Source of the DNA: Clostridiales bacterium
GTDB lineage: Bacteria; Bacillota; Clostridia; Oscillospirales; Acutalibacteraceae
NCBI GenBank assembly: GCA_018364155.1
Contig: JAGZMM010000004.1
Location: forward strand, 248,001 to 312,000
Length of the DNA stretch: 64,000 bases
Direction: 5' to 3'
Below are positions 42,868 to 52,226 of the stretch, piece after piece. A model generated the notes under the pieces. It did no database searches and was not told the origin of the DNA. It was given only the letters and a program-made list of their open reading frames with translations. Position 1 is the first letter of the stretch. Every line of letters starts with the position of its first letter. The translations under genes and the position numbers were made by a program.

Positions 42868-45276
42868 TCATTTTAAGGGAGTGACATGCCAAATGTCCCG
42901 CGCGTAATCGGCAATGGCCCGGTCAGCAGAGAAAATGCCTGCTCCCGCCACATTGCGAAGGGACATGCGGTTGAATTTGGCCGGGTCGGCATACACCGCG
43001 TCGATGGCCGACTGGGCCCGGCAATAATCCTCAAAGTCTGCCATGACCATGTACTGGTCGGCTCCCAGCAGAGCGTGAACCACCTCGTCGAAGGTAGAAC
43101 CGGCAAAGCCCTGGCGCACCGCGTCCACCGCCCGGCGAAGGCGGTGATTGTTGTTGTAATACACCTGGGGGTTATATCCGCTGCGCTGCAGGTTTTCCAC
43201 CTCCGGCGTGCGCATCCCGAAGAGAAACATGTTCTCTTCCCCCACCGCGTCGCAGATTTCCACATTCGCTCCGTCCAGAGTACCCAACGTTACCGCACCA
43301 TTGATCATCATCTTCATGTTGCCGGTGCCGGAGGCCTCCGTACCCGCCAGGGAAATCTGTTCGCTGATTTCGGATGCCGGCATCAGAAGCTCGGCTAAAG
43401 TCACCCGGTAGTCTTCCAGATAGACGATGCGAAGCTTATCCCGCACGGCCGGGTCGTTCTCCAGCACCTCCGAGAGCTTACAGATCATGCGGATGATCTG
43501 CTTGGCAAGGAAGTACCCAGGCGCGGCCTTGGCGCCGAAAAGAAAGGTCCTGGGCTGGATGTCCAGGTTGGGATTGTCTTTGAGGTCCTGATAAAGGGAA
43601 AGAATGTGCAGGGCGTTGAGATGCTGGCGCTTGTATTCATGCAGCCGTTTTACCTGCACGTCGAAAATGGAATCGGGGTTTAAAATGACCCCGTTGTGCT
43701 TTTTGACATAAGCGGCAAGGCGTTCCTTGTTCTCCCGCTTGACCTTCTCGAGCCGCTCTAATACAGTGGCGTCCTTTTCGAACGCCTTGAGCTTTGAAAG
43801 CTGAGAGGCGTCTTTGATAAACCCATCCCCAATGAGCTCTTTGATCAGGTTGGTAAGCCCGGGATTGCTCTGGCACAGCCAGCGCCGGTGGGCGATGCCA
43901 TTGGTCACGTTTTTAAACTTCTCGGGCGTCACCACATAAAAGTTATGAAACACCGTGTCCTTCACAATTTGGCTGTGAAGCTTGGATACGCCGTTGACCG
44001 ACCCGCTTCCCAGCACGCATAGGTTCGCCATCTTTACCATCTGATAGCTGATGACCGCCATATCGCTGACCATCTGGGTATTTCCCCCAGTGGCCGCCAT
44101 CATCTGGGCACCTGCCCGGTTGTTGATCTCCTGCACGATCTGATGGATGCGGGGCAGAAGCTGGGCGAACAAATCCTCCGGCCAAACCTCCAGCGCTTCC
44201 TTCATAACGGTGTGATTGGTGTAGTTGACGGTCTTGGTCACAATGTCCCAAGCCTCATCCCAACCAAAACCGCATTCGTCGAGCATGATGCGCATCAACT
44301 CCGGAATGGCCAGAGCCGGATGGGTATCGTTTAGCTGGATGGCCGCTTTTTCCGGCAGGTTATGCAAAGAGGAGTACTCCGACAGATGGCGGTAAATAAT
44401 ATCCTGAATGGAGGCGGACACCAGGAAATACTGCTGCCGAAGCCGTAAACTCTTCCCTTCCCGGTGGTTGTCAGAAGGATAGAGCACCTTGGTGATGGCC
44501 TCCGCCATGGAATTTTGCTCCATGGCCCGCAGGTAATCGCCCTGGTTAAACAGGTTCATGTCAAGCCCCGGGGCTCTGGCTTCCCACAGCCGCAGCACCG
44601 ATACCCCTTCCCCGTCCTTGCCGGGAACGTACATGTCGTAGGGAACCGCCTCCACTGAGGTGTAGTTAATATGCTCCACCTGGTGATAGGTCCCGTCCCA
44701 CCAGTCCTTTACCTGGCCTTCGAACTTGATGATGCGGGTCTGCTCAGGGCGGGGAATCAGCCACACGTCGCCTCCCGGCAGCCAATTGTCCGGAAGCTCC
44801 GTCTGCCAGCCGTCCACGATTTTCTGGCGGAAAATGCCGAATTCGTACCGCAACGAATACCCCATCGCCGGATACCCGCCGGTGGCCAGCGCATCAAGAA
44901 AACAAGCCGCCAAACGGCCCAGTCCACCGTTTCCAAGGCCCGCGTCCGGTTCCATCTCGTAAAGGGTTTCGGTTTTCACGTCAAAGTGTTTAAGCGCCTC
45001 GTCTACCACGTGACATAGCCCCAGGTTATAAATGTTGTTCTTCAAAGACCGGCCCATGAGAAACTCCATGCACAGGTAATACACCTGCTTGCCCTGCTTT
45101 TTGCGCACGTCCTCTTCAAAGTCCCGGCGCAGATTCTGCACCAAGTCGCGCACCACCAGGGCTAGGGCCAAATAAATATGTTCATTGGTTGCTTCCTGCG
45201 GCGTGACGCCGAAATTGTGCGACAGTTTCGCCGTAATGATCTCGGTCATCTGCGCGGCAGAAATTGGGTTTTTCAT
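42868..45276 (-). CDS. glgP: Glycogen/starch phosphorylase
   Basis: The 802-residue GT35 enzyme releases glucose 1-phosphate from alpha-1,4-glucans. EPDAGLGNGGLGRLAACFLDALAT and QLNDTHPALAIPELMR are family signatures, and NVTNGIAHRRWL precedes the second half. The pyridoxal-phosphate lysine lies in EASGTGNMKMMINGAVTLGTLDG. I start at the ATG at 45276 (MKNPISAAQ) after GGAGGTTT; 15 extra upstream residues are unlikely. It is monocistronic with its own promoter and terminator. No other glycogen genes adjoin it. Confidence 0.96.
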   Translation of the reverse strand: MKNPISAAQMTEIITAKLSHNFGVTPQEATNEHIYLALALVVRDLVQNLRRDFEEDVRKKQGKQVYYLCMEFLMGRSLKNNIYNLGLCHVVDEALKHFDVKTETLYEMEPDAGLGNGGLGRLAACFLDALATGGYPAMGYSLRYEFGIFRQKIVDGWQTELPDNWLPGGDVWLIPRPEQTRIIKFEGQVKDWWDGTYHQVEHINYTSVEAVPYDMYVPGKDGEGVSVLRLWEARAPGLDMNLFNQGDYLRAMEQNSMAEAITKVLYPSDNHREGKSLRLRQQYFLVSASIQDIIYRHLSEYSSLHNLPEKAAIQLNDTHPALAIPELMRIMLDECGFGWDEAWDIVTKTVNYTNHTVMKEALEVWPEDLFAQLLPRIHQIVQEINNRAGAQMMAATGGNTQMVSDMAVISYQMVKMANLCVLGSGSVNGVSKLHSQIVKDTVFHNFYVVTPEKFKNVTNGIAHRRWLCQSNPGLTNLIKELIGDGFIKDASQLSKLKAFEKDATVLERLEKVKRENKERLAAYVKKHNGVILNPDSIFDVQVKRLHEYKRQHLNALHILSLYQDLKDNPNLDIQPRTFLFGAKAAPGYFLAKQIIRMICKLSEVLENDPAVRDKLRIVYLEDYRVTLAELLMPASEISEQISLAGTEASGTGNMKMMINGAVTLGTLDGANVEICDAVGEENMFLFGMRTPEVENLQRSGYNPQVYYNNNHRLRRAVDAVRQGFAGSTFDEVVHALLGADQYMVMADFEDYCRAQSAIDAVYADPAKFNRMSLRNVAGAGIFSADRAIADYARDIWHVTPLK

Positions 45277-45332
45277 AGGTAAACCTCCAAACAAAAGAGT
45301 GATCCACAAAAAGATTGCCAAGTCGTCTGCTC

Positions 45333-45361
45333 ATTATACACCAAAGCAGGCATAATTACAA
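45333..45361 (-). promoter_or_regulatory. glgP promoter
   Basis: On the minus strand, TTGTAA (45356-45361), a 17-base spacer and TATAAT (45333-45338) lie about 55 bases before the start. The rest of the 340-base divergent gap is A+T-rich; TATAAT-like sequence near 45525 may serve zapA, but I see no good -35 for it. Confidence 0.75.
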
Positions 45362-45616
45362 CTTATTTGGTAAAAAACAGCAAAAGCAATTTCAACTGTA
45401 TAGAAATTCTATCATTTTGATACAAATATTGGGGGATTTGCTGTGTGTAATGGAATTTGTGAATATTTCGCAAATTCCACGCTTCTTTTTGCAAAAAAGG
45501 CTTTAAAGCCGCACGCGGTTATATTATAATAAGAATAATTTGAAAAAATGTTTACGCCCCGTCAGAAGACGGTACGATAGAAGGATAGTTTGTGTAAAAA
45601 ATCGGAGGAATTGCCC

Positions 45617-45973
45617 ATGAACGCCAAACGCAAGGTGCGGCTTCGCATTGCGGGAGCCGATTATTTGATAGCTACGGAAGAAAGCGAAAGCTATGTGATT
45701 GCCCTGGGCCAGGAGCTGGACAACCGGGTGGAAGAGCTGATGCGTGAAAACCCCCATGTGTCCACCACCGGGGCGCTGGTGTTGATTGCACTGGACTTGT
45801 GCGACGAGGCTAAGCGGTCGGTGGAAACCAGCGACCATCTGCGCACGCAGCTGCAGGAATACCTGGCGGACGCGGCCAAGGCCCGCAACGAGGCGGATGA
45901 GCTCAAGCGGGAGCGGGACCGTTTGCAGCGGGAAGTCCAGTTTTTGCGCGCAAAGTTTCCGCCGGAGAAATGA
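45617..45973 (+). CDS. zapA: Cell division protein ZapA
   Basis: The 118-residue ZapA-type protein cross-links FtsZ filaments. The N-terminal globular domain is RKVRLRIAGADYLIATEESESYV. GQELDNRVEELMRENP and the ALVLIALDLCDEAKR helix lead into a long C-terminal coiled coil ending EVQFLRAKFP. I use the ATG at 45617 after CGGAGGAA. It overlaps the U32-family gene by 4 bases, an association common in Clostridia. Confidence 0.88.
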   Translation: MNAKRKVRLRIAGADYLIATEESESYVIALGQELDNRVEELMRENPHVSTTGALVLIALDLCDEAKRSVETSDHLRTQLQEYLADAAKARNEADELKRERDRLQREVQFLRAKFPPEK

Positions 45974-48072
45974 CGAAAAACAAAATGCAAAAGCGCCTGG
46001 AGATTTTGGCTCCCGCCGGGTCTATGGAATCGGTGCTCGCGGCGGTGCGTACCGGGGCAGACGCGGTGTACTTGGGGGCCGGGCAGTTTAACGCCAGGCA
46101 GAACGCGAAAAACTTTGACGCAGACGCTCTCTCTGAGGCGGTCGCTTACTGCCACGGCCGGGACGCAAAGGTATATCTGACGCTCAACACCTTGGTGGGA
46201 GACCAGGAGCTGGCCGCAGCCATGCGGACGGCTTTTTTGGCCTGCGATTTATCCATAGACGGCGTGATTGTGCAGGACCTGGGGCTTGCCTCCCTGCTTC
46301 ACAAAAAGGCCCCCTCCCTGCCGCTGCACGGGTCCACGCAAATGTCAGTGTCCTCCCTGGACGGGCTGAGAACGCTTAAGGAACTGGGCTTTTGCCGCGC
46401 GGTGCTGCCCAGAGAGCTTTCCCGGGAGGAGCTTTCCTACCTGGCAAAGCACTCCCCCATCGAGCTGGAAGTGTTCGTCCACGGGGCGCTGTGCATGTCG
46501 GTGTCCGGCCAGTGCTACCTAAGCGCCATGCTGGGCTCCCGCAGTGGGAACCGTGGCCTGTGCGCACAGCCCTGCCGGCTGCCCTTTCAGGCGGAGGACG
46601 GGACGGGTCATGTCCTGTCTCTAAAAGACCTGTCGTTAATCGACGCGCTGCCAGAGCTCATGCGCATGGGCATTGCGTCGGCCAAGATCGAAGGCCGGAT
46701 GAAACGGCCCGAATACGTGGCGGCGGCGGTGCGGGCCTGCCGGGCTTCTCTTTCGCAGGGAGAGGTGCCGTCCGCGTGGAAGCAGGATCTACAATCTGTA
46801 TTTTCCCGCAGCGGATTTACGAATGGGTATTACGAAAACCGGCGGGGCCGGGAGATGCTGGGAGTACGGGGTAAGGAGGACGTGACCGCGGCCAAGGACG
46901 TTCTCTCATCCCTGGAAGCCCTTTGCGCTAAGGAGAGGCCGAAGGTGCCGGTGGTTCTCCATTTGTCCGTCAAGGGAGGACAGCCGGTTTCCCTTACCAT
47001 AAGAGATCAGAAAGGAAACCAGATTACAGAATATGCCCCGCCGCCCCAGCCGGTGCAAACAAAGCCGTTGTCCAGAGAGCGGTGTGAGGAGCAGCTGCGC
47101 AAAACCGGGGGAACGCCCTTTTTGGTGGAGGATGTAACCCTTTCGCTGGAGGAAGGGATGACCCTGCCGGTGTCAGCTATAAATGGGCTGCGCCGGGAGG
47201 GGCTTCAAAAGTTGCTGGAAGCGCGGGCAAAAAGGAACCCCATTCCCTATGAGAAAGGGGAATTTCCCCAAGAACTCCCAAAAAGAAAACCGGAGCACCC
47301 AGGTTTGGTGGCTTCCTTCTCTTCTCTCGAGCAGCTGCCGGACCGGGAAACGATATCCCGGCTGCAAGGAGCGTTTGTGCCCTTGGAGCTGCCCAAGGAG
47401 CAGCTTATCGCGGCTGCCCAGAGCTTTAAAGCTGCAGGGGTGCCGCTGGGCGTGCGGATTCCGCGGCCTTTCGGCTTTTACCCGAAAGAGAAAAAGGAGC
47501 GGCTTCTGGCGGCGGTCAAAGACGCGGGGATTTCCCTTGTCCTAGCGGAGAACCTGGGGGACGTAAAAACCGGTCAGGACGCGGGTTTCTCGGTTGCAGG
47601 CGGGCCTTTTCTCAACCTGTTTAATTCAAAGGCGGCAGAAAAAGCCCGGGAGCTTGGCTGCCAGTTCGCGGTCCTTTCGCCGGAGTTGACTCTGTCTCAG
47701 GCGAAGGCGGTCACAGCGGGGATTCCCACGGGAATTTTCGCTTACGGCAGGCTGCCTTTGATGCTCATGCGAAACTGCCCGGCCTCCGGCCGGTGCGGCG
47801 CATGCAAAAAAGATACGTCCTTAGTGGACCGCAAGGGCGTCCGCTTCCCGGTGCGCTGCGCAGGCGGCGGATTCGGGGAGCTTTATAACAGCGTCCCCAC
47901 CTTCCTGGCCGACCGGCTTTCGGAATGCACCGGGGTTTCCTTTCTCTACCTGTCCTTTTTTGAGGAGAGCAAGGAAGAGGTCCGTGCGCTTATAAACAGG
48001 TACCAAACCGGGAGCGGTACGCCGCAGAAGGGAACCTTCACCAGAGGGTTTGCTTACCGCGGCGTGGAATAA
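45970..48072 (+). CDS. U32 peptidase-family protein (RlhA-like RNA hydroxylation)
   Basis: The 700-residue protein has an N-terminal U32 TIM-barrel domain: LEILAPAGSMESVLAAVRTGADAVYLG and the signature ELEVFVHGALCMSVSGQCYLS, then SGNRGLCAQPCRLPF. These cysteines probably bind an iron-sulfur cluster in relatives. A DUF3656-type middle follows, then a C-terminal half with its own cysteines (NCPASGRCGACKKD). This full-length type matches RlhA, which hydroxylates C2501 of 23S rRNA using prephenate; relatives TrhP/YrrO act on tRNA U34. It is not a true protease in the characterised cases. The start overlaps zapA (ATGA). Confidence 0.85.
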   Translation: MTKNKMQKRLEILAPAGSMESVLAAVRTGADAVYLGAGQFNARQNAKNFDADALSEAVAYCHGRDAKVYLTLNTLVGDQELAAAMRTAFLACDLSIDGVIVQDLGLASLLHKKAPSLPLHGSTQMSVSSLDGLRTLKELGFCRAVLPRELSREELSYLAKHSPIELEVFVHGALCMSVSGQCYLSAMLGSRSGNRGLCAQPCRLPFQAEDGTGHVLSLKDLSLIDALPELMRMGIASAKIEGRMKRPEYVAAAVRACRASLSQGEVPSAWKQDLQSVFSRSGFTNGYYENRRGREMLGVRGKEDVTAAKDVLSSLEALCAKERPKVPVVLHLSVKGGQPVSLTIRDQKGNQITEYAPPPQPVQTKPLSRERCEEQLRKTGGTPFLVEDVTLSLEEGMTLPVSAINGLRREGLQKLLEARAKRNPIPYEKGEFPQELPKRKPEHPGLVASFSSLEQLPDRETISRLQGAFVPLELPKEQLIAAAQSFKAAGVPLGVRIPRPFGFYPKEKKERLLAAVKDAGISLVLAENLGDVKTGQDAGFSVAGGPFLNLFNSKAAEKARELGCQFAVLSPELTLSQAKAVTAGIPTGIFAYGRLPLMLMRNCPASGRCGACKKDTSLVDRKGVRFPVRCAGGGFGELYNSVPTFLADRLSECTGVSFLYLSFFEESKEEVRALINRYQTGSGTPQKGTFTRGFAYRGVE

Positions 48073-48096
48073 CGAAAGAAAAAGGAGAAAACGAAC

Positions 48097-48537
48097 ATGC
48101 AGCCTTTACAGATTAAGAAAATGCGGGAACATGCGGTGGTGCCGGTGCGGTCCACTGCCGGGTCGGCAGGGTTGGACCTGGCCGCCTGCCTGGAGGAACC
48201 GGTCACCATTGCGCCCGGGGAACGGGCCCTGATCCCCTCCGGCATCGCCGTGGGCCTTTTGGAGAATACAGTGGGGTTGGTATTTGCCCGCAGCGGCCTG
48301 TCGGTGAAAAAAGGCATCGCGCTGGCAAACGGCGTAGGCGTCATCGACAGCGATTACACCGGAGAAATCCTGGTGGGCCTTCTCAACACCTCCAAGGAAG
48401 CCTATACCGTGATGCCCTCAGAGCGGATTGCCCAGCTGGTGGTTATGCCGGTATTGCCCTTGCCGGTGGAAGAGGTGGAGGAGCTGAAAGCGACGCAGCG
48501 CGGCGCCGGCGGGTTTGGTTCCACCGGCCGGATCTAA
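48097..48537 (+). CDS. dut: dUTP diphosphatase
   Basis: The 146-residue trimeric dUTPase has all five motifs: GSAGLDLAA (1), ARSGLSVKKGI (2), GVIDSDYTGEI (3), SERIAQLVV (4) and RGAGGFGSTG (5). It lowers dUTP and supplies dUMP for thymidylate synthesis. AAAGGAG precedes the ATG, 24 bases after the U32 gene in the same direction. Confidence 0.97.
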   Translation: MQPLQIKKMREHAVVPVRSTAGSAGLDLAACLEEPVTIAPGERALIPSGIAVGLLENTVGLVFARSGLSVKKGIALANGVGVIDSDYTGEILVGLLNTSKEAYTVMPSERIAQLVVMPVLPLPVEEVEELKATQRGAGGFGSTGRI

Positions 48538-48661
48538 GAGAAAATTCATAGGGAATTCATGGTTTATTCTGTGAATTGTGCTAGAATAAATGGAAATATG
48601 CGGCCTTTTGCAAAGTGGCCGCGGCAGGGTATCAAAAGAAGTTTTGAGAGGATGGATTGGG

Positions 48662-50155
48662 TTGGCTCAAACGGCGCAAAATAGAGATCAGGTGACGGTG
48701 GAGCAGGAAAGCAACACGAAAAAAAAACCTTGGAGCAAAACAAAAATCGTAGTTACAGTCGTGGTGTGCCTGCTGGTGGCGCTGGGCGGCTTCGCGATCT
48801 ATTTCTTTTCTTCCGACCTGCCGGCGCAGACCTTTACGGCAGTTACGGTAGGCGATCATAAGCTGACTGCCGCTCAGTACAGTTACTATTTTTCCGTGGC
48901 CTACAACGATTTTCTCCTGGAAAATGAGGACAAGCTCAGCGCCTACGGCCTGGATACCTCCAAAACGCTGGCCGAGCAGAAGATTTCCGACGAGATGACC
49001 TGGGAGGATTATTTCAAGAACAAGGCCATGACTAACATCGTCAGCACCTATGCCACTTACGACGAGGCAGTGAAAAACGGCGTCACCCTTTCGGAGGAGG
49101 ACCAGAAGAGCATCGACGCGTATCTTTCCTCCATCGAAGAGAACGCCAAGGCAAACAACGCCCGCTTGAGTTCCTATCTGTACGCCCAGTTTGGCAAGGG
49201 CGTGACTTTGGATGTGGTCCGGGGCGAGGTGGAGCGCCAGCGGCTTTCCCGCAAGTACCAGCAACAGCTGACCGAGTCTTACACCTTCACCGAGACCCAG
49301 ATGCTCGACGAATATAACAAAAACAAGGACTCCCTGGACATGATCACCTATTATTCCTTCTTCGTTCCCATCGACAATGCGGGAGATCCTACCCAAAGCG
49401 CCCAGGAGGAACGGCAGAAAGCGGAAGAAATGTGTGCCGCCGTGACGGACGCGCAGAGCTTTGCCGCATTGGCCCGGGAATATGCACAGGATGGCGAAAA
49501 GGAAGCCTATGCCGATGACAATGCTACCCGCAAGGTGGAATATCTGGATAAGCTGACCGTATCGGCTGCAAAAACCTGGCTGCAGGATGCTTCCCGCCTG
49601 CCTGGAGACAAAACGGTGCTCGATGGGCTGGACGGGTATTACGTAATGTACTACGAGAACCGGGAGCGCCCGGAAACCAAAACCGTCAACGTACGCCAAA
49701 TTCTTCTTACGCCCGAAGGCAATGTCTCGGAAGAAACCGGCATGACCCAGGAACAGAAGGATGCGGTTTTACAAAAGGCTGAGGACATTCTCAAGGAATA
49801 CCAGAGTGGCGAACAGACAGAGTCCGCCTTTGGGGCGCTGGCTGCGAAATACAGCGCGGATACCGGCACCGCGGCCAACGGCGGCCTTTATGAAAACATC
49901 TACCAGTACCAGCAGTCGAAGAATCTCAACGACTGGTGCTTTGATGCGTCCCGCAAGCCGGGGGATACCGGCATCGTTCTTTCCGACAAGGGCGCCCACC
50001 TGCTTTACTTTGTTAGGGACGGGGAACCTATGTGGCGCATCCAGGTGCGCACCAGCCTAACGGCGGTAAAAATTTCCGCCTATCAGGAGGAATTGTACGC
50101 AAAGTACCCTTATGAGGAAAATGCCTTGGGCATGCAGTACTTTGTGTCCATCTGA
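48662..50155 (+). CDS. Membrane-anchored PrsA/SurA-like peptidyl-prolyl isomerase
   Basis: The 497-residue protein has a short cytoplasmic N-terminus, a membrane helix (about 28-50, KIVVTVVVCLLVALGGFAIYF) and an extracytoplasmic part. A SurA_N-like helical region with a VTLSEEDQKSIDAYLSSIEE segment precedes two parvulin-like regions. One runs from MITYYSFFVPID; the other from KTVNVRQILLTPEG to RKPGDTGIVLSDKGAHLLYFV. The second has the typical parvulin pattern. Foldases of this type help exported proteins fold at the membrane surface. No lipobox is present, unlike PrsA proper. The start is a TTG at 48662 with GAGAGGA upstream. Confidence 0.83.
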   Translation: MAQTAQNRDQVTVEQESNTKKKPWSKTKIVVTVVVCLLVALGGFAIYFFSSDLPAQTFTAVTVGDHKLTAAQYSYYFSVAYNDFLLENEDKLSAYGLDTSKTLAEQKISDEMTWEDYFKNKAMTNIVSTYATYDEAVKNGVTLSEEDQKSIDAYLSSIEENAKANNARLSSYLYAQFGKGVTLDVVRGEVERQRLSRKYQQQLTESYTFTETQMLDEYNKNKDSLDMITYYSFFVPIDNAGDPTQSAQEERQKAEEMCAAVTDAQSFAALAREYAQDGEKEAYADDNATRKVEYLDKLTVSAAKTWLQDASRLPGDKTVLDGLDGYYVMYYENRERPETKTVNVRQILLTPEGNVSEETGMTQEQKDAVLQKAEDILKEYQSGEQTESAFGALAAKYSADTGTAANGGLYENIYQYQQSKNLNDWCFDASRKPGDTGIVLSDKGAHLLYFVRDGEPMWRIQVRTSLTAVKISAYQEELYAKYPYEENALGMQYFVSI

Positions 50156-50208
50156 TTTAGGCGCAGGGAACCGAGCATTCGATTCGTCAAATGAGGAAGG
50201 GATTATCG

Positions 50209-50763
50209 TTGGCATTGATTTTAGCGTCCGCCTCCCCCAGGCGCAAAGAGCTTCTCGAACGAGCGGGGCTTTCCTTTGCCTGCATTCCGGCAAGAGGCGA
50301 GGAAGTGATCGAGGAAGGGACGCCGCCCGAGCAGGCGGCGCTGACCCTGGCCCAGCAAAAGGCGCTGGAGGTAGCGAAGGCCCGGCCGCTGGACACTGTC
50401 ATTGGAGCGGATACCATTGTGGTAATCGACGGGATGATTTTGGGAAAGCCTAAAAAGGAAGCGGATGCGGTGCGCATGCTCACCCTTCTTTCCGGGCGGG
50501 AGCATTTGGTGCTTACCGGCGTCTGCGTGGTGCACAAAGGCCACGCCCACTCCTTTGTCCAGCAGACGAAGGTGAAGTTTTATCCACTGACACCGGCCAA
50601 GATCCGCGCCTATGTGAAGACAGGGGAACCCATGGACAAGGCGGGAGCCTATGGCATCCAGGAAAAAGGAATGGCGCTGGTGGAAGGAATCCAGGGCGAT
50701 TTCTTTAACGTGATGGGTCTGCCGATCGCGCGGCTGCTGCGCTTGCTGGAAGGGCTGGAATAA
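50209..50763 (+). CDS. maf: Maf-type nucleotide pyrophosphatase
   Basis: The 184-residue Maf/YhdE family enzyme hydrolyses dTTP, UTP or modified nucleotides. LILASASPRRKELLERAGL, VIGADTIVVIDGMILGKPK and EPMDKAGAYGIQEKG are the family motifs. The TTG at 50209 has AGGAAGGGA 6 bases upstream, giving MALILASASPRR; the ATG at 50191 has no site. Position ahead of mreBCD is conserved in Bacillota. Confidence 0.93.
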   Translation: MALILASASPRRKELLERAGLSFACIPARGEEVIEEGTPPEQAALTLAQQKALEVAKARPLDTVIGADTIVVIDGMILGKPKKEADAVRMLTLLSGREHLVLTGVCVVHKGHAHSFVQQTKVKFYPLTPAKIRAYVKTGEPMDKAGAYGIQEKGMALVEGIQGDFFNVMGLPIARLLRLLEGLE

Positions 50764-50890
50764 ACGCTTTTGGCAAGGAAAATAGACGCAAAAGCAGGGA
50801 AAAAAGCAAGCGGAAGAAAAAACATGCAAATTGGTTGAAAAAGTGGCGGGAATGTCCTGCAAATTTGTTGACATAATTCTGAAAAAAGTG

Positions 50891-50919
50891 TTGTGTAATC
50901 AAAACCCCGCCGTTATAAT
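50891..50919 (+). promoter_or_regulatory. mreB promoter
   Basis: TTGTGT (50891-50896), a 17-base spacer and TATAAT (50914-50919) lie about 78 bases before mreB. A perfect TTGACA lies about 19 bases further upstream but has no matching -10 at normal spacing. Confidence 0.65.
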
Positions 50920-50996
50920 ATTATATGTATCGCCTACATGCGGAAAACCGGGGAATGCCGGGGCTCCCGGGCAAGTGAAAGGATGAGAAAGCAATC

Positions 50997-52004
50997 ATGT
51001 TCAACCACGACATTGGGATTGATCTGGGTACGGCGAACACGCTGGTATTCATGAAGGGCAAGGGTATCGTCATGCGCGAGCCGTCCGTCGTTGCGATAGA
51101 TGTGCGAACCGATGCGGTCAAGGCCGTCGGCGCGGAAGCGAAGCAAATGATCGGCAGAACGCCGGGTTCCATTCACGCGGTGCGTCCTTTGAAGGACGGC
51201 GTCATCGCGGACTTTGAGATCACCGAGGCCATGCTGCGCCATTTTATCCACAAGGCGGCGAAAAATAGCCCCTTTTCCCGTCCGCGGGTGGTGATCTGCA
51301 TTCCGTCGGGTGTTACCGAGGTGGAGCGCCGGGCGGTGGAGGACGCCTCCTATAACGCGGGCGCCAAGGAAGTGGAGCTGATCGAGGAACCCATGGCGGC
51401 GGCGATGGGCGCGGGCCTTCCGGTAGAGGAAGCGACCGGCTCGATGGTCGTGGACATCGGGGGCGGCACGTCGGAGGTGGCGGTCATCTCTCTGGGTGAC
51501 ATTGTGACCTCCTGTTCGGTGCGGGTAGCCGGCGATAAGCTGGACGAAGCGATTATTTCCTATGTGAAGAAAAAGTACAACCTCCTCATCGGCGAGCGTA
51601 CGGCGGAGGACATCAAGATCCGCATTGGCTCTGCCTTCCCCTACGAGGAAGAGAGCACCATGGACATCAAGGGCCGCAACCTGATGGACGGGCTGCCCAA
51701 GAACATTCAGATTTCTTCTGCGGAAATCCGCGAGGCACTGGCAGACCCGCTGGCGGCCATTGTGGATGCCATCCGCTCGACTTTGGAGAACACGCCGCCT
51801 GAGCTTTCGGCGGACATCATTGATCACGGCATCATGCTCACCGGCGGCGGCGCGCTGCTGCGTGGTCTTGACCAGTTGATTTCCAAGGAAACCGGTATGC
51901 CGGTGCACATTGCGGAAAGTCCACTTGACTGTGTGGCCGACGGAACGGGCAAGCGTCTGGAAGGCCCGCCCCCGTCGAGCAAAAACAATTACCGCCGCCG
52001 GTAA
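50997..52004 (+). CDS. mreB: Rod shape-determining protein MreB
   Basis: The 335-residue bacterial actin guides lateral wall synthesis. DIGIDLGTANTLVFMKGKGI is the phosphate 1 site, VVDIGGGTSEVAVISLG phosphate 2, and IMLTGGGALLRGLDQLI the adenosine motif. Length is normal, with a basic C-terminus (NNYRRR). AAAGGATGAG precedes the ATG. It is followed not directly by mreC but by a 222-base gap with two hairpins. Confidence 0.97.
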   Translation: MFNHDIGIDLGTANTLVFMKGKGIVMREPSVVAIDVRTDAVKAVGAEAKQMIGRTPGSIHAVRPLKDGVIADFEITEAMLRHFIHKAAKNSPFSRPRVVICIPSGVTEVERRAVEDASYNAGAKEVELIEEPMAAAMGAGLPVEEATGSMVVDIGGGTSEVAVISLGDIVTSCSVRVAGDKLDEAIISYVKKKYNLLIGERTAEDIKIRIGSAFPYEEESTMDIKGRNLMDGLPKNIQISSAEIREALADPLAAIVDAIRSTLENTPPELSADIIDHGIMLTGGGALLRGLDQLISKETGMPVHIAESPLDCVADGTGKRLEGPPPSSKNNYRRR

Positions 52005-52021
52005 GAGGCGAACGGAAAAGG

Positions 52022-52131
52022 AATACGCAAAGACTGCCGCAAACGAATTTTTCGGCAGCCTTTGCGTATTGATGTTCTTACCAGGCTTGGCGGAAAGGGA
52101 AAAAGGGCGCGGGGGGCCTGCCCGCTTTTTT
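52022..52131 (+). terminator. Two hairpins separating mreB from mreC
   Basis: An 18-bp stem with one mismatch (52022-52039 with 52053-52070, core CTGCCG / CGGCAG) is followed by a second, short G+C hairpin (GCGGG / CCCGC at 52109-52125) with T6. The second is a good intrinsic terminator. Together they should lower transcription of mreCD-mrdA relative to mreB. No gene is evident in 52005-52226. Confidence 0.7.
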
Positions 52132-52226
52132 CATAAGAGGCAGCTTAAGAAGGGTGTTTTTTATGAAAAGAGCGGACCGGATGCGAAGAGGATTGCCGGT
52201 TCCAATGAGAAGGAGGCCCAAACGCC

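Noticed and set aside
42616..42876. 86-codon plus-strand frame after gyrA
   Set aside because: It spans the inverted repeat and the terminator, has no ribosome binding site and gives a lysine/asparagine-rich product without pattern.
51244..51252. Perfect DnaA box TTATCCACA inside mreB
   Set aside because: It is a single nonamer encoding a conserved-looking MreB segment, with no second box nearby; chance occurrence is likely.
50934..51908. 324-codon frame antisense to mreB
   Set aside because: It is a mirror of MreB codons, and its His/Arg-rich composition fits a shadow frame.
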